From assembly GCA_036013505.1 (NCBI GenBank), contig CP107851.1:7426001-7490000 (forward strand): 64,000 nt of DNA. The letters are read 5' to 3'. Source of the stretch: Streptomyces sp. NBC_00510. Lineage in GTDB: Bacteria > Actinomycetota > Actinomycetes > Streptomycetales > Streptomycetaceae. The notes beneath the pieces are model-generated. The model was given only the letters and a program-made list of their open reading frames with translations. It made no database searches and was not told where the DNA came from. The translations under genes and the position numbers were made by a program. Positions 24,991 to 34,330 of this stretch are shown one piece after another (position 1 is the stretch's first letter; every line of letters starts with the position of its first letter).

Positions 24991-26640
24991 CTATGCCGAG
25001 AGGTACGCCCGCCAGCCGCCGTACGCGGTGATGTCGGCGGCGCCCGTGACGGCGGCCGGCTCGCACAGGAAGCCCGGGACGGTGGTGCCGTCCGCGAGAC
25101 GGACCGGGCCGAGGGCCATCGGGTGGGGGAGCGCGGCCAGGAGCCGGCCGAGGCCCTCGGCGGGGAGTTCCCACACCTCGCACTCCACGGTCGCGCCCTC
25201 GTCCGGTGGCACGCGCACCAGGCCCGGCTTGGGCGGCGTGGTCGCCAGGGCGTACAGCCGGTACTCGGCGGCGGTCGTGGTCGTACGGAGCAACCGGGCG
25301 CCCAGGGACCGCAGTTCGCCGTTGAGCGGCTGGCCCGACAGGTGCGCGCCGACGACCGAGAAGGGGACGGTGGGGCGCAGCAGGCCCGCGATGGCGCTCT
25401 GGCGCTCCTCGGTGCGGGCGCGGCCCAGCAGCATCACCCCGAACGGCAGGCCGCCGACCTCGCCGGCGGGTACCGCGACCCCGCACATGTCCAGGAGGTT
25501 GGCGGAGTTGGTGAACCGGCCCAGGCGGGCGTTGGCCCCGACCGGGTCGGCGGCGACCTCGGCGAGCGTGGGGTGCCCGGGGGCCGTCGGCAGCAGCAGC
25601 GCGTCGGCGTCGCCGAGTGCGGCCATGGCGCGGTCCGTGAGCGCGGCCAGCCGCTCACGGTCGGCGAGGAGGCGGTGCGCGGGGATGTCGCGTGCGGCGG
25701 TGATGATGCGCGCGACGGTCGGGTCCAGGTCCGGGCTCCCGGTGTGTTCGTCGATGAAGCCACCCACGGCGGTGTAGCGCTCCGCCACGAAGGCGCCCTC
25801 GTAGAGCAGCGCCGCCGCGGCGGAGAACGGCGTCAGGTCCACCGGGCGCACCTCCACGCCCGCGGCGGCCAGGCGTCCGGCCGTCCACGAAAAGGCCTCC
25901 GCCCACCCCGGGTCGAGCTCCCCGAGCTGCTCCAGGGGCGGCACCGCCACGCGCCACGGCCCCGGACGGCGGGCGGGCGGCGGAGCCTGCGGCACGTCGG
26001 CGACGACACCCAGCGCCCGCTGCGCCTCCGGGAGCGTGCGGGCGAACACCGTGACGCAGTCCAGGCTCGCGCAGGCGGGCACCACGCCCTCCGTCGGCAC
26101 CAGCCCCCGGGTCGGCTTGATCCCCACGATCCCGTTGAACGCGGCGGGCACCCGCCCCGAACCTGCCGTGTCCGTGCCGAGGGCGACGTCCACGATCCCG
26201 AGCGCCACGGCGACCGCCGAGCCCGCACTCGAACCGCCGCTGACCCGCGCCGGGTCGTACGCGTTGCGCACCGCCCCGTACGGGCTCCTGGTGCCGACCA
26301 GCCCCGTCGCGAACTGGTCCAGGTTGGTCGTCCCCAGCACCACCGCGCCGGCGGCGCGCAGCCGGGCCACGGCGGGTGCGTCGGCGTCCGGCCGGTACGC
26401 GTAGGAGGGGCAGCCGGCGGTCGTGGGCAGCCCCGCGACGTCGATGTTCCCCTTGACGGCGACCACCGTCCCGGCCAGCGGCAGCGGGTCAGCGGCGTCC
26501 AGGGCGGCGGCCTCCGCCTCCACCTCGGCCTGCGGCCGCAGCGTGATCCACACCTCGGGGCGGTCCACTTCGGCGATGCGCGCGTACGCGGCCCGGACGC
26601 GGTCCAGGGCGGGGGTGCCGGAGGGGGTCGGAGTGGGCAT
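24991..26640 (-). CDS. atzF: Allophanate hydrolase
   Basis: This enzyme hydrolyses allophanate to ammonium and CO2, the last step of carboxylase-dependent urea or guanidine use. The 549-residue protein has an amidase-signature domain with Lys63 (VAVKGNIDVAG), the SGGSSAGSA loop (residues 134-142, cis-Ser) and the nucleophile Ser161 in DTAGSGR. A C-terminal allophanate hydrolase domain runs from about residue 440. The ATG has an AAGGAG site. It is the last gene of the operon but is separated from the carboxylase by 262 bases. Confidence 0.94.
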   Translation of the reverse strand: MPTPTPSGTPALDRVRAAYARIAEVDRPEVWITLRPQAEVEAEAAALDAADPLPLAGTVVAVKGNIDVAGLPTTAGCPSYAYRPDADAPAVARLRAAGAVVLGTTNLDQFATGLVGTRSPYGAVRNAYDPARVSGGSSAGSAVAVALGIVDVALGTDTAGSGRVPAAFNGIVGIKPTRGLVPTEGVVPACASLDCVTVFARTLPEAQRALGVVADVPQAPPPARRPGPWRVAVPPLEQLGELDPGWAEAFSWTAGRLAAAGVEVRPVDLTPFSAAAALLYEGAFVAERYTAVGGFIDEHTGSPDLDPTVARIITAARDIPAHRLLADRERLAALTDRAMAALGDADALLLPTAPGHPTLAEVAADPVGANARLGRFTNSANLLDMCGVAVPAGEVGGLPFGVMLLGRARTEERQSAIAGLLRPTVPFSVVGAHLSGQPLNGELRSLGARLLRTTTTAAEYRLYALATTPPKPGLVRVPPDEGATVECEVWELPAEGLGRLLAALPHPMALGPVRLADGTTVPGFLCEPAAVTGAADITAYGGWRAYLSA

Positions 26641-26902
26641 GTCGGGTTCTCCTTCACGGGTGTCTTCCCGCCCGGCCACCCCCCTACCCGGGACGGCGCC
26701 GCGATCGCCGCACCGGCGCCGATCAGGGCGTGGGTGTGGCGCCCGGGGTGAGGTGGGTGAGGTGGGTGCGGTCGGTCGGATGGCGGCGGGGTGGTGTCCG
26801 GCCGGGCGGTCGGGTGCCCCGGTCGCGGGGGCCGGCCGCGACCGGTGGGAAAGGCGGGACGTCCGGGCGTCGAGCACCGGAGGCAGGCGCAGCAGGGGCG
26901 GG
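26641..26902. other. Intergenic gap inside the guanidine/urea operon
   Basis: These 262 bases separate the carboxylase stop from the atzF start on the minus strand. The interval contains a short tandem repeat of GTGAGGTGG (about 26747-26766, plus strand) and no convincing gene. No promoter, operator copy or riboswitch is visible. Confidence 0.4.
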
Positions 26903-29900
26903 CTACAGGGGGCGCAGCGTGAGCAGCACCGTGCCGGCGTCGACCTGGTCCCCCGGGGTGACCAGGACCGCGTCCACGACGCCGTCCACGGGGGCCTCGA
27001 CCGGGGACTCCATCTTCATCGCCTCCAGTGCCAGCAGCCGCTGCCCGGCCCGTACCCGGTCACCCGGACGGACCGCGACCTGCCACACCGACGCCGGGAA
27101 CTCCGCCTCGACCGCGCTGCCGCCCTCGGGCACCGTGACGCCCGTCGTGCCCGCGCCCGCCACCGGGGACGCGGCCGCCTCCGCACGGGCGAACTCCCCG
27201 GCCGCCTCCCACGCGTCCCGCTCGGCGGCGAACGCGGCCGCCTGCCGGGCCCGGAAGGCGCCGATGGATGCGGCGTTGGCGTCGAGGAAGGCCTGGTGTC
27301 CGGCGAGGGCGAACTCGCCCTCCTCGACCCGGAGTTCCAGGCGCCCTGCGGCCATGTCGGCGCGCATCTCCAGCAGTTCGCCGGCCTCGACCGGGAACCA
27401 CCTGATGCGGTCGAAGAACCGCAGCAGCCACGGCCGCCGCCCGGCCGTCGCGCCCCGCCCCCAGACCTGGACGGTGCGGCCCACGAACTGGTAGCCGCCG
27501 GGTCCCTCCATGCCGTACACGCACAGGTAGGCGCCGCCGATGCCGACGGAGTTCTCGGCGGTCCAGGTCCGCGCCGGGTTGTACTTCGTGGTCACCAGCC
27601 GGTGCCGTGGGTCGAGCGGGGTCGCGACGGGCGCGCCCAGGTAGACGTCACCGAGCCCCAGCACCAGGTACTCCGCGTCGAAGACGGTGCGCCGGACGTC
27701 CTCCACCGACTCCAGCCCGTTGACACGGCGGATGAACTCGATGTTCCAGGGGCACCAGGGCGCGTCGTCCCGCACCCCCGCCATGTAGCGGGCGACGGCC
27801 TCGCGCGTGGCGGGGTCGTCCCAGGACAGCGGCAGGTGGACGGTGCGGCTGGGCACCACCAGCCGCTCGGCGGGCGGCAGGTGCCCCTCCGCCTCGCGCA
27901 CGCAGTCCAGCAGCTTGGCCGTGGACAGCACGTCCGGGTCGACGTGCACCTGCAGCGAGCGGATGCCCGGCGTGAGGTCGACGACCCCCGGCGGTCCGGC
28001 GGCGGCCAGGTGCTCCGCGAGGGCGTGGACGCGCATCCGCAGGGCGAGGTCGAGCTGCATCGGCCCGTACTCGACGAGCAGGTTGTCGTCGCCGCTGCGC
28101 CGGTACGTCACCGACGGGCGGCCCTCGCCCTCCGGAAGGCGCCCGAGGACCCCGCCGTCGCCGAGCTCGGGCCGGGAGGCGCGCGGCGCGACGGCGGGGG
28201 AGCGCCGCAGGGCGGCCGCCGTGTCCTCGGTGACCGGCACGAACCGCACGGTGTCACCGGGACGGAGCTGCCCCAGCTTCCAGCGCTGCCCGGTGACGAC
28301 GGTCGCCGGGCACACGAAGCCGCCCAGCGAGGGCCCGTCCGGGCCGAGCAGCACGGGCATGTCGCCGGTGTAGTCGACGGCGCCGACCGCGTACGGGGTG
28401 TCGTGGATGTTGGAGGGGTGCAGCCCGGCTTCACCGCCGTCGGCGCGGGCCCAGCGCGGCTTCGGGCCGACCAGGCGGACGCCGGTCCGCGCGGAGTTGA
28501 AGTGCACCTTCCACTGCGCCGCGTAGAAGTCGCGGACGTCGTCCTCGGTGAAGAACTCGGGCGCTGCGTGCGGTCCTTCGACGGCGGCGACGTGCCACGC
28601 GGTGGTGAAGTCCGGTCGCCGGTCCACGGGCACGGTGGTACCGCCGCAGGCCCCGCCCCCGTGGAGCACGTCCCCGGAGCGCAGCGCCCGGCCGCCGTGG
28701 CCGCCGAACCGCCCCAGGGTGAAGGTGGCCGCGCTGCCCAGGTACGCGGGGACGTCGAGCCCGCCGTCGCCGAACAGCACGTACGTCCGCAGCCCCGGCC
28801 CCTGCGGAGCCGGTACGTCCAGCTCGCCGCCGGCCGGTACGGTGACCGGCTCCCACTGCGGCACCGGCCGGCCGTCCACGGTCACGGCGACGGGCGCGCC
28901 GGTGACGCAGACGGTCGTGGCGTGCGTGAAGCGCAGCCGCGGGCCGAGCAGGGTGCACTCCAGGCCGGGGGCACCCTCGTCGTTGCCCAGCGCCTCGTTG
29001 CCGAGCCGGAAGGACAGGTCGTCCATGGGCCCGCAGGGCGGCACGCCGACGTGCCAGAGCCCGGTGCGGCCGGGCCAGTCCTGGACGGTGGTCAGCGTGC
29101 CCGGCCGCAGCACCTCGACGCGTGGCGTCGGGTCGGCGACGCCCTCCAGGGTCGCCGTGGTGTGCGCGGCCGCGCGCAGCGCGGGCTCGGCGACGGCGGC
29201 GCGCAGCAGGCCGAGGTTGGTCTCGATGCCGCCCACCCGGGTCGCGGTGAGCGCGCGGGCGAGCCGGTCGAGGGCGTCCTCGCGGTCGGTGCCGTGGGCG
29301 ATGACCTTGGCCAGCATCGGGTCGTACGCGGTGGTCACCTCGGTCCCGGTCTCGACCCAGGCGTCCACGCGGACGCCCTCGGGGAACGCGACCTCGGTCA
29401 GCACGCCCGCGCCGGGCCGGTGCCCGCGGCTGGGGTCCTCGGCGTAGACGCGGGCCTCCACGGCGTGACCGCGCGGCGGGCCCGGCTCCGTGACCACGCC
29501 GGTGTCGCCCTGCGCGAGGCGCAGCATCCACGCGACGAGGTCGACGCCGTACACCTCCTCCGTCACCGGGTGCTCCACCTGCAGGCGCGTGTTGACCTCC
29601 AGGAAGTACGCCTCGTCGCGGGCGGCGTCGTACACGTACTCCACCGTCCCCGCCGAGCGGTAGCCGACGGAGGCGCACAGGTCGCGGGCGCTGCCGGCGA
29701 GGCGGCGGCGCACGGCGTCCGGCAGACCGGGGGCCGGGGCCTCCTCCAGGACCTTCTGGTTGCGGCGCTGCAGGGAGCAGTCGCGGTCGCCGAAGTCGAC
29801 GACCCGGCCCCGCCCGTCGCCGAAGACCTGCACCTCGACGTGGCGGGCCCGCTCCACCAGGCGTTCCAGGAACACGCCCGCGGAGGAGAAGGAGGCCGCG

Positions 29901-30484
29901 GCCACGCGCCGCACGCCCTCCCAGGCCCCGGTCAGCTCGGTGGCGGAGCGGCAGGCCCGCATGCCGATGCCGCCGCCTCCGCCGGTGGCCTTGAGCATCA
30001 CCGGGTAGCCGAGGGCCCGCGCCGCCTCCAGGGCGGCGTCGAGGTCCGCCAGCAGCCCGGTGCCCGGCAGCAGGGGCACCCCGGAGGCCTCGGCGGCGGC
30101 GCGCGCGGTGTGCTTGGTGCCGAAGAGCGCCAGCTGCTCCGGCGTCGGCCCGACGAAGACCAGGCCGGCGGCCTCGCAGCGGCGCGCGAAGTCGGCGTCC
30201 TCGGAGAGGAACCCGTAGCCGGGGTGGACCGCCCCCGCCCCGGTGGCGCGGGCGGCGGCCAGGACGGCGTCGGCGTCCAGGTAGCTGGCCTTGGCCGGGG
30301 CCGGGCCGAGCCGTACGGCGTGGTCGGCGAGGCGCACGTGCGGGGCGGAGCGGTCGGGGTCGGAGAAGACGGCGACCGTGCGCAGGCCCATGCGCCGGGC
30401 GGTGCGGATGACGCGGACGGCGATCTCGCCGCGGTTGGCGACGAGGAGGGTGTCGAAGGCGGCGTGGCTCACGGCGTGGGTCAT
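26903..30484 (-). CDS. Biotin-dependent urea/guanidine carboxylase
   Basis: This 1193-residue multidomain enzyme carboxylates urea or guanidine. Biotin carboxylase is at residues 1-450 (ATP loop GGGGGIGM, FLEVNTRLQVEHPVTE). The KipI/KipA-like carboxyltransferase region runs from about 470 to 1090. The C-terminal biotinyl domain has the lysine in LEAMKME (about residue 1157). Length and order match urea carboxylases. The adjacent DUF1989 pair is the partner of enzymes shown to prefer guanidine, giving carboxyguanidine, which CgdAB deiminates to allophanate. I favour guanidine, but the sequence alone does not decide. The start overlaps the upstream stop as ATGA. Confidence 0.93.
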   Translation of the reverse strand: MTHAVSHAAFDTLLVANRGEIAVRVIRTARRMGLRTVAVFSDPDRSAPHVRLADHAVRLGPAPAKASYLDADAVLAAARATGAGAVHPGYGFLSEDADFARRCEAAGLVFVGPTPEQLALFGTKHTARAAAEASGVPLLPGTGLLADLDAALEAARALGYPVMLKATGGGGGIGMRACRSATELTGAWEGVRRVAAASFSSAGVFLERLVERARHVEVQVFGDGRGRVVDFGDRDCSLQRRNQKVLEEAPAPGLPDAVRRRLAGSARDLCASVGYRSAGTVEYVYDAARDEAYFLEVNTRLQVEHPVTEEVYGVDLVAWMLRLAQGDTGVVTEPGPPRGHAVEARVYAEDPSRGHRPGAGVLTEVAFPEGVRVDAWVETGTEVTTAYDPMLAKVIAHGTDREDALDRLARALTATRVGGIETNLGLLRAAVAEPALRAAAHTTATLEGVADPTPRVEVLRPGTLTTVQDWPGRTGLWHVGVPPCGPMDDLSFRLGNEALGNDEGAPGLECTLLGPRLRFTHATTVCVTGAPVAVTVDGRPVPQWEPVTVPAGGELDVPAPQGPGLRTYVLFGDGGLDVPAYLGSAATFTLGRFGGHGGRALRSGDVLHGGGACGGTTVPVDRRPDFTTAWHVAAVEGPHAAPEFFTEDDVRDFYAAQWKVHFNSARTGVRLVGPKPRWARADGGEAGLHPSNIHDTPYAVGAVDYTGDMPVLLGPDGPSLGGFVCPATVVTGQRWKLGQLRPGDTVRFVPVTEDTAAALRRSPAVAPRASRPELGDGGVLGRLPEGEGRPSVTYRRSGDDNLLVEYGPMQLDLALRMRVHALAEHLAAAGPPGVVDLTPGIRSLQVHVDPDVLSTAKLLDCVREAEGHLPPAERLVVPSRTVHLPLSWDDPATREAVARYMAGVRDDAPWCPWNIEFIRRVNGLESVEDVRRTVFDAEYLVLGLGDVYLGAPVATPLDPRHRLVTTKYNPARTWTAENSVGIGGAYLCVYGMEGPGGYQFVGRTVQVWGRGATAGRRPWLLRFFDRIRWFPVEAGELLEMRADMAAGRLELRVEEGEFALAGHQAFLDANAASIGAFRARQAAAFAAERDAWEAAGEFARAEAAASPVAGAGTTGVTVPEGGSAVEAEFPASVWQVAVRPGDRVRAGQRLLALEAMKMESPVEAPVDGVVDAVLVTPGDQVDAGTVLLTLRPL

Positions 30485-31089
30485 GCGCGGCCGCCGGAGA
30501 CCGTCATCTCGACCGGGGTCGGGTCGAAGCCGTTGCAGGGGTTGTTGATCTGCGGGCAGTTGGAGACCAGGACGAGGACGTCGGTCTCGGCCCGCAGCAC
30601 GATCCGGAGCCCGGGGGCGGAGATGCCGTCGACGATGCCGAGGGTGCCGTCGGGCTCGACGGGCACGTTCATGTACCAGTTGACGTTGCCCACCAGGTCC
30701 CGCTTGCCGAGGCCGTACCTGGCGCCCTCGGCGAGGAAGTTCTCCACGCAGGCGTGCTGCGACCAGGTGTGGTGGCCGTAGCGCAGGGTGTTGGACTCCT
30801 TGGAGCAGGCGCCGCCGATGGTGTCGTGGCGGCCGCAGGTGTCCTCCACGACGGTCATCAGCGGGGTGTGCTCGTTGGAGAGCAGCACGCTGCCGGTGGT
30901 CAGGAAGATGCCGCCCTGGGCCTGGAGGGTGTCCGGCGCGCTGTAGCGGATGGCCGTGTCGTGGGCGTCGTACACCAGGAAGTCCACGGCCTGGTTGCCG
31001 CCGAGGTCGGTGACGGTCAGGTGCTCCCCGGCGCGGACGACCGCGGACCAGGGCGCGCGGGCGGGGACGAGAGCGGTCTCGCTGGTCAC
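30481..31089 (-). CDS. DUF1989 urea carboxylase-associated protein (carboxyguanidine deiminase subunit)
   Basis: This 202-residue DUF1989 protein is one of the two UAAP proteins that accompany carboxylases. The conserved DLGGNQAVDFLVYDAHD segment (about residues 28-44), EDTCGRHDTIGG (about 83-94) and the Cys-rich VSNCPQINNPCNG near the end probably bind metal. UAAP pairs were shown to be the two subunits of carboxyguanidine deiminase (CgdAB) in guanidine-degrading bacteria. It is coupled on both sides: GTGA with the upstream paralogue and ATGA with the carboxylase. Confidence 0.9.
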   Translation of the reverse strand: MTSETALVPARAPWSAVVRAGEHLTVTDLGGNQAVDFLVYDAHDTAIRYSAPDTLQAQGGIFLTTGSVLLSNEHTPLMTVVEDTCGRHDTIGGACSKESNTLRYGHHTWSQHACVENFLAEGARYGLGKRDLVGNVNWYMNVPVEPDGTLGIVDGISAPGLRIVLRAETDVLVLVSNCPQINNPCNGFDPTPVEMTVSGGRA

Positions 31090-31919
31090 TGCAGCCCCCT
31101 GGCGGCGAGGTGGTCGGCGGTGTTGAGGAAGGCGCGGCGGCCCTCGGGAGTGGCGTCCCACAACGGGTCCCCGGGCGCGGTCGGCGCGGCGCGCCAGGCC
31201 AGCACCTCCAGTGGTGTGCAGACGTACTCCGGCCGCGGGTCCAGCGGGTGCGGCACGTTCGCGATCAGCACGGTCAGCGGCTGCTCGGCGCGCAGGGTGA
31301 CGGACGCCCCGGGGCCCGCGGAGCCGGTGAACTCCAGCTTGCCGTCGGCGACGACGCGGACGCCCTGGAAGAAGGAGACCGACGGCGGCAGGTCGCGCGG
31401 CTCGAGGCCGTTCTTCAGCGCGGCCAGCTTCAGCAGCTCGCGGCCCGCGGGGGAGGGGCCGTGCGCCGAACCGTCCCCGTACAGGGCGGTGTTGCGGACG
31501 GCGGTCGAGGTGCCGCAGAGCGCGTCGTGCCGGCCGCCGGTGTCGGCCACGACCGAGGCGAGCACCCGGCCCTGGTCGGACAGGAGCAGGTGGCCCGCGC
31601 CGAGGTAGGCGTTCCACAGCACCTTCACCGTGTCGGCGGTGTTGAGCCGCTCCCAGGGGCGGTCGGCGACGTACAGCAGCAGGTGGGCGCAGGCGTCGCC
31701 CGCCAGGTCGGTGAGCCGCAGTTCGGTGCCGCGGGCCAGCACCTTGTGCGTGTACGCGCCCGCCGCCACGGTCTCCGCCCAGACCAGGTCCCGCGGCTCG
31801 ACACCGGGCGGCGGCCGCTCCGGCCAGTGCGCGGCGGGCAGCACGGGCATGGCGTCCACCCGCGTCCCCTCCTGCGCGCGGGCGTGGTCCCGGGCTCCGT
31901 GAGGCGTCCCTGTCGACAC
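31086..31919 (-). CDS. DUF1989 urea carboxylase-associated protein (second UAAP subunit)
   Basis: This is the first gene of the operon, 277 residues, including a weakly conserved N-terminal extension of about 45. The DUF1989 core shows LTDLAGDACAHLLLYVAD (about residues 73-90), DTGGRHDALCG (about 139-149) and FFQGV. It is homologous to the next gene, and the two probably form one heteromeric deiminase. The GTG start has GGAGGTG seven bases upstream, directly after the palindromic AmtR-type operator, so repressor binding would block promoter and leader together. Confidence 0.88.
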   Translation of the reverse strand: MSTGTPHGARDHARAQEGTRVDAMPVLPAAHWPERPPPGVEPRDLVWAETVAAGAYTHKVLARGTELRLTDLAGDACAHLLLYVADRPWERLNTADTVKVLWNAYLGAGHLLLSDQGRVLASVVADTGGRHDALCGTSTAVRNTALYGDGSAHGPSPAGRELLKLAALKNGLEPRDLPPSVSFFQGVRVVADGKLEFTGSAGPGASVTLRAEQPLTVLIANVPHPLDPRPEYVCTPLEVLAWRAAPTAPGDPLWDATPEGRRAFLNTADHLAARGLQ

Positions 31920-31933
31920 GGCGTTCCACCTCC

Positions 31934-31957
31934 AATTTCTGTCGTCCGACAGAAATT
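31934..31957. promoter_or_regulatory. AmtR-type operator of the guanidine/urea operon
   Basis: Perfect 11-bp arms AATTTCTGTCG and CGACAGAAATT are separated by two bases. The inner part, TTTCTGT-N6-ACAGAAA, fits the AmtR consensus tttCTAT-N6-AtAGaaa. It lies 15 bases upstream of the first operon gene and is strikingly A/T-rich for this genome. The remaining 266 bases to amtR show no further copy. Confidence 0.8.
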
Positions 31958-32223
31958 AGGCGGCGGTGGATTCGGCGCCATTGCCCGTGCGTTTCCTGAC
32001 GGTTACCGGGTGCTCACGCCCGCACGGCCCGTGATCCCGGTGGCGCCGGACCGGAGCCCGGTGTGCCGGGGCGTCGCCCGGACGCCGGGCGGCACCGGTC
32101 ACTTCGGGGCTCGCTGCGGAGCCGTGCGGCGGTCCGGTGCTCCGGGGCACCCGTACCGTGTGCCGCCCCGCGTGCGGGGGCCGGGCACCCCGGGGGGTCG
32201 GGCGGCTGTGCGAGGATCGAGGC

Positions 32224-32901
32224 GTGAGCACCACGGGACGGCGCGTCGGGCGGCCGCGCGCGCAGGCGCGGCCGGACAGCGGCCTGACCGCCCGCGAGGA
32301 ACTCCTCGCCGCCGCGGCCGAACTGTTCAGCACACAGGGCTACGCGGCCACCACGACCCGCGCCGTCGCCGAGCGCGCCGGGATGCGGCAGGCCTCGATG
32401 TACCACTACTTCGGCGGCAAGGAGGACCTCCTCGCCGCGCTCCTGGAGGGCACCGTCCGCCCGTCCCTGGACCTCGCGCACTCGCTCGTCGCCCGCACGG
32501 ACGCGCCTGCCGAGGCCCGGCTGTGGGCACTGTGCCGGGCGGACGTCGCCCTGCTGTGCGGGGGGCCGCACAACCTCGGCGCGCTCTACCTGCTCCCCGA
32601 GGTCCGTGCCGAGCGCTTCGCCGGTTTCCGCGCCGCCCGGGACGAGTTGAAGGCCGCCTACGCGGCCCTGCTGGCCGCGACGGTGCCGGGCGCCGCGCTC
32701 CGCGCCGCCGATCTCGAGGTCCGCGCCGACCTCGTCTTCGGCCTCATCGAGGGCGTCATCCTCATCCGGCGCGACAGCCCGATCCCCGACGGGCCGGCCT
32801 TCGCCTCCGCGACCGCCGACGCGGCGCTGCGCGTCGCCGGCTGCCCGGACGGCGGCCTGGCCGCCCTGCACCGCGAGGGCGAGGCCCTGCTGGCGGTGTG
32901 A
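32224..32901 (+). CDS. amtR: TetR-family nitrogen regulator AmtR
   Basis: This 225-residue TetR protein has the helix-turn-helix TTTRAVAERAGMRQASMYHYF (about residues 40-60). Beyond it, the stretches LLEGTVRPSLDLA, RLWALCRADVALL and LGALYLLPEV resemble Corynebacterium glutamicum AmtR, including regions outside the DNA-binding domain. AmtR represses nitrogen-assimilation genes and in Mycobacterium and Streptomyces relatives controls urea-carboxylase operons. It is divergent from the operon whose promoter carries an AmtR-like box. The GTG start has a GAGG site about six bases upstream. Confidence 0.82.
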   Translation: MSTTGRRVGRPRAQARPDSGLTAREELLAAAAELFSTQGYAATTTRAVAERAGMRQASMYHYFGGKEDLLAALLEGTVRPSLDLAHSLVARTDAPAEARLWALCRADVALLCGGPHNLGALYLLPEVRAERFAGFRAARDELKAAYAALLAATVPGAALRAADLEVRADLVFGLIEGVILIRRDSPIPDGPAFASATADAALRVAGCPDGGLAALHREGEALLAV

Positions 32902-32916
32902 CGCGGCCCCGGGAGG

Positions 32917-33858
32917 TCAGTCCCCGGTCAGCCGGGCCGCCAGAACGATCAGGTCGGCGACGCGCAGGACGCGGCCGGGCGAGCCCGGTACCGGCACGTG
33001 CAGGTGAGCCGTCCAGCGCTCGGGTACGGCCGCGAGGCCGTACACCGCGCCGGCGAGGGTCCCCGTGACGGCGGCGACGGTGTCGGTGTCGCCGCCCAGG
33101 TCGACCGCCGCGCGCAGCGCGGCCTCGAAGCCGCCGGTGGTCCGCACGGCCCAGACCGCGGAGCCGAGGCAGGGCCAGACGGCGCCGTTGAACTCCGTGG
33201 CCAGACCGGGGTGCCAGCCGGGCGCGAGGACGGCGGCCCACCGCTGGTGGAAGGGCTCGGGGACCTGCGCCAGCGCATCGGCCACGGCCGCGGGGGCGAC
33301 CGGGTCGCCGCCGTCGAGGGCCACGCGTACCAGGTCGTGGAGGATCGCGCTGCCCTCCCAGGCGGCGCGGTCGCCGTGGGTGAGGGCGGCGATCCTGCGT
33401 GCGGCGTCGAGGGAGGCCGCGCGTCCGTGTCCGGCGAAGTGGACGGCGGCGGGGGCGGCCCGCATCAGGGCGCCGTTGCCCGCCGCCCGGTGATGCGTCT
33501 GGAAGTGCACCGCCGCGGCCAGGTCCCAGGGGTCGCCGGAGGTCAGGACGGCCTCGGTCTGCAAGCCGATGTCCTTGGGGTCGGCGGCCGCCCACCGCAC
33601 GAATCGCGCGAAGACGTCGGGGAGGTCGAGCCTGCCCGATTCCAGCAGGGAGTCGGCCACGAGCACTGCCATCTGCGTGTCGTCGGTGGCCTCACCGGGG
33701 TCCCAGCCACCGCCACCGCACATCTCGTCACCCGTGCCCGGCGCGGGGAAGCGGGCGCTGAACGCGCCCGCCGGGCCGAACTCGAAGGGCGCGCCGAGCG
33801 CGTCGCCGACGGCCGATCCGACGATCGCGCCCGCAGCGCGTTCCTTACGGTGCGTCAC
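32917..33858 (-). CDS. ADP-ribosylglycohydrolase family protein
   Basis: This 313-residue DraG-type hydrolase removes ADP-ribose from modified proteins or small molecules. The dinuclear metal-site motifs are visible: GSAVGDALGAPFEF at the N terminus, GEATDDTQMAV (about residues 55-65) and LGGDTDTVAAVTG near the C terminus. In diazotrophs DraG reactivates nitrogenase reductase, but no such target is here. It starts at a GTG inside the end of the small membrane-protein gene and is convergent with amtR. Proximity to the nitrogen regulon is suggestive only. Confidence 0.92.
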   Translation of the reverse strand: MTHRKERAAGAIVGSAVGDALGAPFEFGPAGAFSARFPAPGTGDEMCGGGGWDPGEATDDTQMAVLVADSLLESGRLDLPDVFARFVRWAAADPKDIGLQTEAVLTSGDPWDLAAAVHFQTHHRAAGNGALMRAAPAAVHFAGHGRAASLDAARRIAALTHGDRAAWEGSAILHDLVRVALDGGDPVAPAAVADALAQVPEPFHQRWAAVLAPGWHPGLATEFNGAVWPCLGSAVWAVRTTGGFEAALRAAVDLGGDTDTVAAVTGTLAGAVYGLAAVPERWTAHLHVPVPGSPGRVLRVADLIVLAARLTGD

Positions 33859-34141
33859 TTGTCAGCCCGCGCGACGGCCATGCCTGGTGTTCCACGCCGA
33901 CGGACGGCGCGCCGCGCCCGGTCGCCCTCCGCCACGCGAGGCGGGCTCCGAGCCCGAGGCCGACGGACAGGAGCACCGTGATGGGCAGTGAGGGGATGAC
34001 GACCGGGGCGTGATCGCCCTCGGCGACATTGACGGCGACGGCGACGGCGGCGACGACGACGCCGAGCGCGGCGAGGGCCAGGACCACGGCGGCGGCGGTC
34101 CAGTGCGCGGATTCCACGGCTGTACCGTACGCGCCCACCAC
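33845..34141 (-). CDS. Small two-helix membrane protein
   Basis: About 98 residues with two hydrophobic segments, TAAAVVLALAALGVVVAAVAVAV and PSLPITVLLSVGLGLGARLAW, and a short polar tail. The exact start is unclear: consecutive GTG codons at 34141 and 34138, or one at 34117, none with a good ribosome binding site. It overlaps the ADP-ribosylglycohydrolase start by 14 bases, which suggests coupling. I do not recognise the family. Confidence 0.55.
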   Translation of the reverse strand: MVGAYGTAVESAHWTAAAVVLALAALGVVVAAVAVAVNVAEGDHAPVVIPSLPITVLLSVGLGLGARLAWRRATGRGAPSVGVEHQAWPSRGLTSDAP

Positions 34142-34330
34142 GGCAGGCGGGGCATCGGGTCGGCCGCGGACATGCCCGGGGCCGCGAGCGCCCGGCGCCC
34201 GGGCGAGGGAGGCACCTTGTCGGTTTGTCGACGAATAGTGAGTCGCCTCACATCCCACGCCCGACGGATGGTGACCATGGGCCGGTGAGCCGCACGCTTT
34301 CGTCATCTGCCTGTGGGATCGGGGGCGTTG

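Noticed and set aside
34217..34241. TTGTCGGTT followed by TAGTGA, resembling a RecA-NDp motif.
   Set aside because: The spacer is 10 rather than 8 bases and the motif's last base is wrong.
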